Assembly (NCBI GenBank): GCA_023132505.1
Contig: JAGLYE010000017.1
Coordinates: 1 to 14,242 of the forward strand
DNA: 14,242 nucleotides
Reading direction: 5' to 3'
Source: Bacteroidales bacterium
GTDB lineage: Bacteria; Bacteroidota; Bacteroidia; Bacteroidales; B18-G4
Shown here in pieces: positions 7,057-13,063 of this stretch. A program made the position numbers and the translations under genes. Position 1 is the stretch's first letter, and every line of letters starts with the position of its first letter. Under the pieces are notes generated by a model. The model saw only the letters and a list, made by a program, of their open reading frames with translations, searched no databases and was not told the DNA's origin.

Positions 7057-8340
7057 ATGATGCAGGAAAAAGAATTCTCAAGCAAGGCATATCTCGACAT
7101 GGAGCTCTTGCGTTTCACAACAGCCGGAAGTGTGGATGACGGCAAAAGCACCTTGATCGGACGCTTGCTTTACGATAGTAAATCCATATTTGAAGACCAG
7201 CTGGAGGCAGTAAAAAGGGCATCCATCAAAAAAGGAAATGCAACAATTGATCTTTCTCTCTTAACTGATGGCCTGCGTGCCGAACGGGAACAGGGCATCA
7301 CCATCGATGTGGCATACCGCTATTTTGCCACACCCAAAAGGAAATTTATCATTGCCGATACCCCGGGGCATGTTCAATATACTCGGAATATGGTGACCGG
7401 TGCCTCTACAGCTAATGCCGCCATCATCCTTATCGACGCACGTAATGGCGTAACTGAACAATCACATCGGCATACTTTTATTGCCTCACTTCTTCAGATA
7501 CCTCATATTGTTGTTTGTGTAAATAAGATGGATCTGGTTGATTATAAAGAAGAGGCCTATGAAGAGATCAAGAATCACTTCATTGCTTTCGCTGCAAAGC
7601 TTGCCGTAAAAGATGTCCGCTTTGTACCGATCAGTGCTTTAAAGGGCGATAATGTTGTTGAAAAATCGGAAAATATGCCCTGGTACCAAGGTGGAACCCT
7701 TCGATATATCCTGGAGAACATCCATATTAGCAGTGACCATAATCATATCGATGCCCGGTTCCCTGTACAGTATGTCGTCAGGCCCCAACGGGATGAATTT
7801 CATGATTTCAGGGGATATGCCGGCAGGATTGCCGGTGGTGTTTTCAGGGTCGGCGAAAGGGTTAAGATACTGCCATCCGGCTTTACCTCGACCATTAAAT
7901 CTATCATAAGCCATACCAGAGAGTTGAAAGAGGCATTCCCGCCAATGTCGGTGATCATCACCCTGGAAGACGATATCGACATCAGCAGGGGCGATATGAT
8001 CGTCAAGGAAAATAACGGGCCAAGGGTTGGTCAGGATATCGATATCATGATGTGCTGGATGAGCGAAAACCCCATGATGCTAAATGGTAAATATGCCATT
8101 AAGCATACAACTACTGATGCCCGCTGTCTCATCAAAGATGTAAAATATAAGGTGGATGTCAATACCCTCAAAAAGGTGACAGATGACAAAAGCATCGGGT
8201 TGAACGAGATCGCCAGGGTCTCTCTCCGGACAACCAAACCACTGTTTTATGACTCTTACAGACAGAACAGGAAGACCGGAGCGATCATCCTTATTGATGA
8301 AGCAACCAATACCACTGTCGGAGCAGGTATGATCGTTTAA
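7057..8340 (+). CDS. cysN: Sulfate adenylyltransferase subunit 1 (GTPase)
   Basis: GTPase subunit of ATP sulfurylase, related to elongation factor Tu, coupling GTP hydrolysis to APS synthesis by CysD. The 427-residue product has G1 GSVDDGKS (24-31), the G2/switch region REQGITIDVAYRYF (77-90), G3 DTPGH (101-105), G4 NKMD (156-159) and the G5 SAL segment, followed by two EF-Tu-like beta-barrel domains ending near the stop. It is shorter than E. coli CysN (475) and has no C-terminal APS kinase, in agreement with separate cysC. ATG codons at 7057 and 7060 are adjacent; either could start. No clear -7 box was found in the cysD-cysN gap, so read-through from the cysC promoter is the likely mode of expression. 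Confidence 0.95.
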   Translation: MMQEKEFSSKAYLDMELLRFTTAGSVDDGKSTLIGRLLYDSKSIFEDQLEAVKRASIKKGNATIDLSLLTDGLRAEREQGITIDVAYRYFATPKRKFIIADTPGHVQYTRNMVTGASTANAAIILIDARNGVTEQSHRHTFIASLLQIPHIVVCVNKMDLVDYKEEAYEEIKNHFIAFAAKLAVKDVRFVPISALKGDNVVEKSENMPWYQGGTLRYILENIHISSDHNHIDARFPVQYVVRPQRDEFHDFRGYAGRIAGGVFRVGERVKILPSGFTSTIKSIISHTRELKEAFPPMSVIITLEDDIDISRGDMIVKENNGPRVGQDIDIMMCWMSENPMMLNGKYAIKHTTTDARCLIKDVKYKVDVNTLKKVTDDKSIGLNEIARVSLRTTKPLFYDSYRQNRKTGAIILIDEATNTTVGAGMIV

Positions 8341-8417
8341 TACAGCCCATTTGGCAAACCGGCGGTCTACTTTGACTAAGATTTCAATAATTTATATTTT
8401 ATAATAGTTCTTATTCA

Positions 8418-8425
8418 TACATTTG
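8418..8425 (+). promoter_or_regulatory. -7 box upstream of the acetyltransferase gene
   Basis: TACATTTG is a full TAnnTTTG match in the AT-rich 108-base gap after cysN, 23 bases before the ATG at 8449. It suggests that the wlbB-wlbA-upxY group starts its own transcript instead of depending on cysCDN. Confidence 0.5.
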
Positions 8426-8448
8426 CTTTAAGAACTGAAGTTAGTTAT

Positions 8449-9027
8449 ATGGAAAAAGAATATTTCTGTCATGAAAGTGCTATTATAGACGATGGCGCCA
8501 GGATAGGGAAGGGGACAAAAGTCTGGCATTTTTGCCATATCATGGCAAAAAGTATACTTGGGGAGAATTGCAATCTTGGCCAGAATGTATTTATTGCTGA
8601 TGAGGTTATTTTGGGGAATAATGTGAAGGTACAGAACAATGTTTCCATCTATTCGGGTGTGATTTGCGAAGACGATGTATTTCTGGGCCCTTCTATGGTT
8701 TTTACCAATATTAAAAATCCCAGGAGCGCGGTGGTCAGAAAAGGGGCTTATGCTAAGACCCTGGTAAAAAAAGGAGCTTCGATAGGCGCTAATGCAACCA
8801 TTGTGTGTGGGAATGATATTGGACGTTTTTCCTTTATTGCCGCCGGATCGGTCGTCACAAAAAAGGTTCCTGATTACGCCCTGATGATAGGATGCCCTGC
8901 AAAACTGGCGGGATGGATGAGTGAATACGGGCACCGGCTGGCCTTTAATGATAAAGGAGAAGCCCTGTGTCCGGAAAGCGGTGAGAAATATATTTTTAAG
9001 AATAATCAGCTTGAGAAATTAACATAA
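8449..9027 (+). CDS. wlbB: WlbB/WbpD-like nucleotide-sugar N-acetyltransferase
   Basis: Left-handed beta-helix (hexapeptide repeat) acetyltransferase of 192 residues. The LbH fold covers most of the protein, seen as repeated [ILV]GxxxxV-type hexads from about residue 8 to 135, with the family segment KVWHFCHIM at 24-32 and the cap GCPAKLAGWMSEYGHRL at 148-164. WlbB and WbpD acetylate the 3-amino group of UDP-2-acetamido-3-amino-2,3-dideoxy-glucuronic acid using acetyl-CoA. The pairing with a WlbA-like dehydrogenase 7 bases downstream supports that substrate. A 3- or 4-amino-hexose acetyltransferase such as QdtC is the main alternative. Its product would feed surface polysaccharide or O-antigen synthesis. 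Confidence 0.8.
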   Translation: MEKEYFCHESAIIDDGARIGKGTKVWHFCHIMAKSILGENCNLGQNVFIADEVILGNNVKVQNNVSIYSGVICEDDVFLGPSMVFTNIKNPRSAVVRKGAYAKTLVKKGASIGANATIVCGNDIGRFSFIAAGSVVTKKVPDYALMIGCPAKLAGWMSEYGHRLAFNDKGEALCPESGEKYIFKNNQLEKLT

Positions 9028-9034
9028 CAAAACC

Positions 9035-10003
9035 ATGGCACAACAGCAAAAAGAACAGAATTTTGCCCTGATCGGGGCTGCCGGCTATATAGCCCCCCGC
9101 CATATGCGTGCGATCAAAGATACCGGCAACAACCTCGTTGCAGCATTGGATAAATTCGACAGTGTCGGGATTATCGACAGCTTTTTTCCCGAGGCAGCAT
9201 TCTTTACCGAAACAGAACGCTTTGACCGGCACATGGACAAATTGCGCAGAAAAGGTGAGCAAAAGATTGATTTTGTTTCGATTTGCTCGCCCAACTATTT
9301 ACATGATGCGCACATCCGTTTGGCCCTGAGGAATGAGGCCAATGCTATTTGTGAAAAGCCGATAGTGCTGAATCCCTGGAATGTTGATGCGTTGTCTGAA
9401 ATAGAAAGGGAGTCCGGGAAAAATATTTACACCATCCTTCAGCTTCGCCTCCACCCTTCAATCATAAAGCTGAAAGAACAAGTGGAGAATGGCCCGGCAG
9501 ACAAGGTATATGACCTCGACCTGACCTACATTACCAGTCGTGGCAGATGGTATTTTATTTCATGGAAAGGGGATGTTCATAAATCAGGTGGTGTGGCTAC
9601 CAATATCGGTGTTCACTTTTTTGATATGCTTACCTGGGTCTTCGGCGGAATAAAGAAGAATACAGTACATATTTCGGAGGAAGATACTGCCGCAGGATTC
9701 CTGGAACTGGAAAAAGCCAGGGTACGCTGGTATCTTAGCCTCCGGAAGGAAACTATACCCGAAGAAGCAAGAAATAACGGCATGTCAACCTTCAGGTCAA
9801 TCACCATTGAAGGCGAAGAAATTGAATTCAGTGGCGGATTCTCTGATCTCCATACTGAAAGTTATAAAGCTATTTTAAACGGAAAAGGCTTTGGGATCAA
9901 TGAAGCCCGGAAAAGTATTGAGATTGTTCATAATATCAGAACCACAAAGCCAGGTGGGTTAAAAGGGGATTATCACCCCATTTTAAAGACCCTGAAGCTT
10001 TAA
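9035..10003 (+). CDS. wlbA: WlbA/WbpB-like Gfo/Idh/MocA nucleotide-sugar dehydrogenase
   Basis: NAD-dependent oxidoreductase of 322 residues. The N-terminal Rossmann fold has GAAGYIA at 14-20, the dinucleotide-domain segment VSICSPNYLH (81-90) and the family EKP motif with Lys108. The C-terminal alpha/beta domain carries KSGGVATNIGVHFFDML at 183-199, a signature of WlbA/WbpB enzymes. These oxidise C3 of UDP-GlcNAc uronic acid to the 3-keto sugar, which an aminotransferase (WlbC/WbpE) then aminates before WlbB acts. It follows the acetyltransferase after 7 bases, so it is in the same operon. The aminotransferase, the 6-dehydrogenase and any 2-epimerase are not in the window. Confidence 0.82.
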   Translation: MAQQQKEQNFALIGAAGYIAPRHMRAIKDTGNNLVAALDKFDSVGIIDSFFPEAAFFTETERFDRHMDKLRRKGEQKIDFVSICSPNYLHDAHIRLALRNEANAICEKPIVLNPWNVDALSEIERESGKNIYTILQLRLHPSIIKLKEQVENGPADKVYDLDLTYITSRGRWYFISWKGDVHKSGGVATNIGVHFFDMLTWVFGGIKKNTVHISEEDTAAGFLELEKARVRWYLSLRKETIPEEARNNGMSTFRSITIEGEEIEFSGGFSDLHTESYKAILNGKGFGINEARKSIEIVHNIRTTKPGGLKGDYHPILKTLKL

Positions 10004-10038
10004 TTCCCCCAAACCGGTAAATAACATGCATATTGCAA

Positions 10039-10554
10039 ATGCAATCAAATACGCCGATAAAATCATGGTATGCTATTTATACCAGGTCACGGACCGAGAA
10101 ACAGACCCATAAGCTGCTTCTGAAAGCAGGAATCGATACATATCTTCCCCTGATCAGGGTACTTAAACAATGGAGTGATCGCAAGAAATGGGTTGAAGAG
10201 CCACTTTTCAGGTCCTACATATTTGTGTGTATTACCCAGGCTGAGTATTATGATGTTCTTAATACTCCGGGATCTGTCAGGTTTATAAGCTTTGAAGGAA
10301 AAGCAGTTGCCATCCCCCCACAACAGATAGAAGCGATCCGTCAGTATGTTGATACCGGGCAGGAACTCCCCGATGTAGAATTGGATCTGTCTCCCGGAAC
10401 GATGGTGGATATCATTGCAGGCCCTATGCGGGGCATCAGTGGTGAGCTATTGGAGATCATGGGGAAGAAAAAAGTCAGGATAGAGATCGATGGTTTGGGG
10501 CAGGCGGTTTACCTGGAACTTCCGGCATCACACATTAAAGGGGTTAGGTGTTAG
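10039..10554 (+). CDS. upxY: UpxY-family transcription antiterminator (NusG paralogue)
   Basis: Specialised NusG/RfaH-like factor that in Bacteroides binds RNA polymerase early in capsule operons and prevents premature termination. The N-terminal NusG (NGN) domain begins SWYAIYTRSRTEKQ and continues through LPLIRVLKQWSDRKKW and the strand EEPLFRSYIFV. After a short linker, a KOW domain begins at PGTMVDIIAGPMRG and continues to the end. I start it at the ATG at 10039 (171 residues); an in-frame TTG at 10033 would add two. It follows wlbA by 35 bases. Known upxY genes are usually first in the locus they control, so a place at the end of this gene group is unusual. The last residues, GVRC, are encoded by the start of a tandem repeat array, suggesting that the C-terminus has been altered by it. 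Confidence 0.88.
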   Translation: MQSNTPIKSWYAIYTRSRTEKQTHKLLLKAGIDTYLPLIRVLKQWSDRKKWVEEPLFRSYIFVCITQAEYYDVLNTPGSVRFISFEGKAVAIPPQQIEAIRQYVDTGQELPDVELDLSPGTMVDIIAGPMRGISGELLEIMGKKKVRIEIDGLGQAVYLELPASHIKGVRC

Positions 10555-10642
10555 GTGTTGGGTGTTGAGTTATGGATACTGGCTACTGGTTTCTGGTTAC
10601 TGGCTACTGGTTTCGAGTTTCGGGTTTCGAGTTTCGGGTTTC
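10544..10642. repeat. Composite array of short tandem repeats overlapping the end of upxY
   Basis: Three different repeats follow each other. Heptamers TTAGGTG, TTAGGTG, TTGGGTG and TTGAGTT fill 10544-10571, the first covering the last codons of upxY. The 17-base word TACTGGCTACTGGTTTC occurs at 10577-10593 and exactly again at 10598-10614. The 14-base word GAGTTTCGGGTTTC is repeated in tandem at 10615-10628 and 10629-10642. The plus strand is strongly G/T-biased. The remaining gap to 10879 (about 235 bases) is AT-rich, holds no gene I can support and presumably contains the promoter of the next gene. Similar low-complexity strings are a common type of intergenic filler in Bacteroidota. Confidence 0.8.
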
Positions 10643-10879
10643 TGGTGTTTAAAGAACCTCTTCTATCTCCTTCTTCACTAAAATCAATCAACAATTGTTA
10701 TTCATTCCTGAACCAGGCATCTTTGTGCTTAAGTAATTCAAAATGTAAAACTCCAAACATAGACCATAATCCAACAACCATAATTATATTTTTCTTATCT
10801 TTACTTTCGACCACTATAACCATCTTCCCCGGATTTTAAGAATATTTGTCAATACATTGACTAACTTAATTATGTTTTT

Positions 10880-11554
10880 ATGAAAAAAGCAGTTACTATT
10901 CTTTTTGTTTTGTTTTTCATGTGTGGAGGATTTCTGCAGGCCCAGGCAATAAAAAGCATCGCTGTAAAATCAGGCATTATATGGGCAACACAAAAGTGGG
11001 ATTATAAAGATATCGATCTTGATTACTCCAGTGAATACCGGACAGGTTTTCATATTGGAGTTAGTGCAGAGTTTCTCCAGCATAAATATTTCAGTATTCT
11101 CACAGAACTTGGCTATACGCAAAAAGGGTATAAGATCGAACTGCCTATTGTAAATCCAGGTCAACCGGAAGGTAACCTGGGAACAATGGTGTTGAAATAC
11201 CGGTTTAGTTATGTATATCTGAGTCCAATGTTTAAGATCCGGAAGGAGTTTGGAGGGTTTGTTCCCTATGTTTTTATCGGGCCAAGGCTGGATTATCAAC
11301 TGGACTATCCATCTGATTTATTTCATGAAGGATCTGCCGGGCAGTTCAATGATTTCATTTTTGGGATGACTTACGGCCTGGGTCTCGAATATATGTTCGG
11401 TTCTTTTGGTGTCGGGCTGATCTTTCAGCATCAATATGATTTTACACTTGTTTATCACCAGGAACCAGCAGAAGGAAATAATACCGGATTGGACATAAAA
11501 AATAATGCCTTCGTTCTGGATCTGGGCGTGAAATTCTATTTTGGAAAAGAGTAG
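10880..11554 (+). CDS. Small outer-membrane beta-barrel protein, PorT-like
   Basis: A secreted 224-residue protein with a clear signal peptide: charged start MKKAV, hydrophobic core to about 19, cleavage likely after AQA at residue 23. The mature part shows alternating hydrophobic/polar beta strands with many Tyr, Phe and Gly, and ends in VLDLGVKFYFGKE, an amphipathic terminal strand of the kind recognised by the BAM machinery. This fits the outer-membrane beta-barrel family (OMP_b-brl_2, PorT type) of Bacteroidota, which typically has eight strands. The role is unknown; no type IX secretion genes are nearby to justify calling it PorT itself. It is probably a single-gene unit with repeats on both sides. 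Confidence 0.75.
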   Translation: MKKAVTILFVLFFMCGGFLQAQAIKSIAVKSGIIWATQKWDYKDIDLDYSSEYRTGFHIGVSAEFLQHKYFSILTELGYTQKGYKIELPIVNPGQPEGNLGTMVLKYRFSYVYLSPMFKIRKEFGGFVPYVFIGPRLDYQLDYPSDLFHEGSAGQFNDFIFGMTYGLGLEYMFGSFGVGLIFQHQYDFTLVYHQEPAEGNNTGLDIKNNAFVLDLGVKFYFGKE

Positions 11555-11569
11555 AAGAGAACATAATGC

Positions 11570-11585
11570 AGTTGTTTTTACAACT
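11570..11585. repeat. Small hairpin after the beta-barrel gene
   Basis: AGTTGT-TTTT-ACAACT is a 6-bp stem with a 4-base loop, 15 bases after the stop, running into repeat copy 1. It lacks a following T tract, so it is only a weak terminator candidate. Confidence 0.3.
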
Positions 11586-11703
11586 TAACCGCAAAGGCGC
11601 GAGGGCGCAAAGAAACGCAAAGAAGGCTTTTAGGATTCAATACGTCTTCGGAACATAAAAATATACAGGAAATACTTTGCGCACCCTTGCGTCTTTGCGG
11701 TGA
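11582..11703. repeat. Palindromic intergenic repeat, copy 1
   Basis: It begins AACTTAACCGCAAAGG and ends CTTTGCGGTGA. The left arm (11588-11612) and right arm (11675-11701) are inverted complements with a few mismatches and a 2-base gap, both containing ACCGCAAAG and CGCAAAG words. Between them is a 62-base centre starting with AAACGCAAAGAA and ending ATATACAGGAAATA. Its edge lies 25 bases from the 3' end of the GxxExxY gene. The same unit recurs twice on the other side of that gene in the same orientation. Confidence 0.85.
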
Positions 11704-11728
11704 GTATTAGTATAAATAGAATTATGCT

Positions 11729-12115
11729 TTAAAAATTATTCACATACCTTCGAAACCCTTCTTTAAGAAGAGGGACATTGAAATTAATTAAAAACCCGAG
11801 CCTAAAGCCAGAAAGTTTCAGATATGAAATTATCTGTGCTTCATGAACCGGAATTATTGAATCAATGGCTTTTATTTCAATAATAATCTCATTATAAACC
11901 AATATATCAATCCTAAAGTCCTTATTTAACTTTTCGCCCTTATATAGTAGAGGAAGATACACTTGATTATAAACCGGGATATCTCTTGAAGATAATTCAC
12001 GCAGAAGGCAATATTCGTATACAACTTCCAATAAACCCGGACCCATTTCTTTGTGTACTGTTATTGCTGATTCAAGAATGATTTTTGAGAGCTTGTTGAG
12101 TTCTGTCCTATTCAT
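11729..12115 (-). CDS. GxxExxY family protein, predicted PD-(D/E)XK-fold
   Basis: A 128-residue cytoplasmic protein with the family signature G27-LL-E30-VV-Y33 following a helical N-terminus (TELNKLSKIILESAITVHKE). The core fits the PD-(D/E)XK nuclease superfamily (PDDEXK_3): Asp70 in FRIDILV, Glu80 and Lys82 in IIIEIKA, then HEAQIISYLKLSG with Gln94 and the final strand LGFLINF. The D...ExK arrangement is intact, so a nuclease activity is plausible, but as far as I know no function is established for the family. It is full length. It stands alone, tightly framed by copies of a palindromic repeat, and has a strong Shine-Dalgarno sequence unlike its neighbours; both suggest acquisition as a unit. 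Confidence 0.85.
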   Translation of the reverse strand: MNRTELNKLSKIILESAITVHKEMGPGLLEVVYEYCLLRELSSRDIPVYNQVYLPLLYKGEKLNKDFRIDILVYNEIIIEIKAIDSIIPVHEAQIISYLKLSGFRLGFLINFNVPLLKEGFRRYVNNF

Positions 12116-12120
12116 CTAAA

Positions 12121-12126
12121 ACCTCC
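12121..12126 (-). promoter_or_regulatory. Strong Shine-Dalgarno sequence of the GxxExxY gene
   Basis: The minus strand reads GGAGGT, then 5 bases, then the ATG. This is a near-consensus ribosome binding site in a genome where other starts in the window show none, and it fixes the start at 12115. Confidence 0.75.
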
Positions 12127-12160
12127 AATGGTATATCTATTAATACTCGTTTTTCAAAAT

Positions 12161-12302
12161 TGTCCCATTTTTATAACTTAACCGCAAAGGCACAAGGGCG
12201 CAAAGAAACGCAAAGAATGTTCTTGGAATCCATTTATCTTTGGTACAAAAGTATACAGGGGAATACTTTGCGAACCTTAGCGACTTAGCGTCTCTGCGGT
12301 GA
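12161..12302. repeat. Palindromic intergenic repeat, copy 2
   Basis: Same family as copy 1, extended to the left by TGTCCCATTTT. Left arm 12181-12205, right arm 12266-12300. The right arm is longer than in copy 1 and contains the partly duplicated words CCTTAGCGACTTAGCG. It starts 45 bases upstream of the GxxExxY start codon, so the gene's promoter probably lies in or next to it. Confidence 0.85.
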
Positions 12303-12315
12303 CTCTTGGTTGAAC

Positions 12316-12457
12316 TGTCCCATTTTAATAACTTAACCGCAAAGGCACAAGGGCGCAAAGAAACGCAAAGAATGTTCTTGGAATTCATTTATCTTGGGTT
12401 CAAAAGTATGCAGGGGAATACTTTGCGAACCTTAGCGACTTAGCGTCTTTGCGGTGA
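12316..12457. repeat. Palindromic intergenic repeat, copy 3, tandem to copy 2
   Basis: A direct repeat of copy 2 at an exact offset of 155 bases, with about six substitutions in 142 bases and no indels by eye. Left arm 12336-12360, right arm 12421-12455. After it, 12458-12500 is AT-rich and holds nothing recognisable. Confidence 0.85.
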
Positions 12458-12500
12458 AAATGAAAATTATAAAATGCAATGTGAATAGAGTAGCGAAAAA

Positions 12501-12899
12501 CTAAGAAATGATCTTTTCCAAAAAGGCATCAGGAATCTTCACGACCTTTCTTTTATCATAATCAAAAGCAATGAGCTTTGTGTGTCCGTTCATTACCTCC
12601 TCTTCACCGCGCATTACGGTGTAGTGCATGACAAAAGAAAGCCCATGGAGGTCTTCGATATGAATGTTAACCTTTAACTCATCTCCGCGGAATACTTCTT
12701 TCTTAAAGTAAACATGTGCATCGCTCATAATCAGACCGGAGCCACCGATGTCACTTTCCGAAAACCCATACTGTCCCAGAAAATAAAGCCGGGCATCGTG
12801 AAATAACAGCAAGGCCTTGTCATTGCCCATATGCCCGCCGTAATTAATGTCTCCTACCCGCACCCGGTAAGTCCCGGCATATGTTGGTTTTTCTTTCAT
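12501..12899 (-). CDS. 4HBT-family acyl-CoA thioesterase
   Basis: A 132-residue hotdog-fold protein of the 4-hydroxybenzoyl-CoA thioesterase (YbgC/FadM-like) type, hydrolysing acyl-CoA thioesters in the cytoplasm. The signature region VRVGDINYGGHMGND has Asp17, Gly22-His23 and Asn26, corresponding to the family's D...GH.NN motif, followed by the long helix with FHDARLYFL. Later strands include VYFKKEVFRGDEL and SFVMHYTVMRG, typical of the fold. The length is normal. The substrate cannot be predicted. It is transcribed divergently from the MscS-type gene with its own -7 box and appears monocistronic. Confidence 0.85.
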   Translation of the reverse strand: MKEKPTYAGTYRVRVGDINYGGHMGNDKALLLFHDARLYFLGQYGFSESDIGGSGLIMSDAHVYFKKEVFRGDELKVNIHIEDLHGLSFVMHYTVMRGEEEVMNGHTKLIAFDYDKRKVVKIPDAFLEKIIS

Positions 12900-12918
12900 C
12901 GCTTGTTTGAGTTTTCTG

Positions 12919-12926
12919 CAAAGTTA
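12919..12926 (-). promoter_or_regulatory. -7 box of the thioesterase gene
   Basis: The minus strand reads TAACTTTG, a full TAnnTTTG match, 19 bases before the ATG at 12899. The spacing gives a very short leader, typical of this phylum. Confidence 0.6.
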
Positions 12927-12978
12927 ATGTTCTTGATCATATGATAAAATCTAAGTCCGAAGCACCCGATTGATTTTA

Positions 12979-12986
12979 TATCTTTG
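12979..12986 (+). promoter_or_regulatory. -7 box of the MscS-type gene
   Basis: TATCTTTG matches TAnnTTTG fully and lies 77 bases before the ATG at 13064, so the leader would be about 70 bases. The two -7 boxes of this divergent pair are 52 bases apart and point away from each other. Confidence 0.55.
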
Positions 12987-13063
12987 CGTTTTTACTGCAG
13001 AAATAATTGAACAGCGTGTAACAAAATATTCACTAACCCGGGTTAATTTAAAACATAAACACC

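Noticed and set aside
8428..8934. 168-codon open frame opposite the acetyltransferase gene
   Set aside because: It is antisense to a clear hexapeptide-repeat enzyme; long because of base composition, with no family features.
10027..10043. Inverted repeat TGCAT...ATGCA overlapping the upxY start as a regulatory hairpin
   Set aside because: The 5-bp arms are too short to separate from chance.
10555..10839. 94-codon open frame directly after upxY
   Set aside because: Its first third is translated tandem repeats, and the remainder is low-complexity with no domain and no start signal of its own.
12140..12388. 82-codon open frame on the minus strand upstream of the GxxExxY gene
   Set aside because: It is translated from repeat copies 2 and 3 and shows the same peptide-like segment twice. 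It has no family resemblance and overlaps non-coding palindromes.
11582..12457. CRISPR array
   Set aside because: There are only three long units with internal inverted arms, unequal spacing, a gene between them and no unique spacers of constant size or cas genes.
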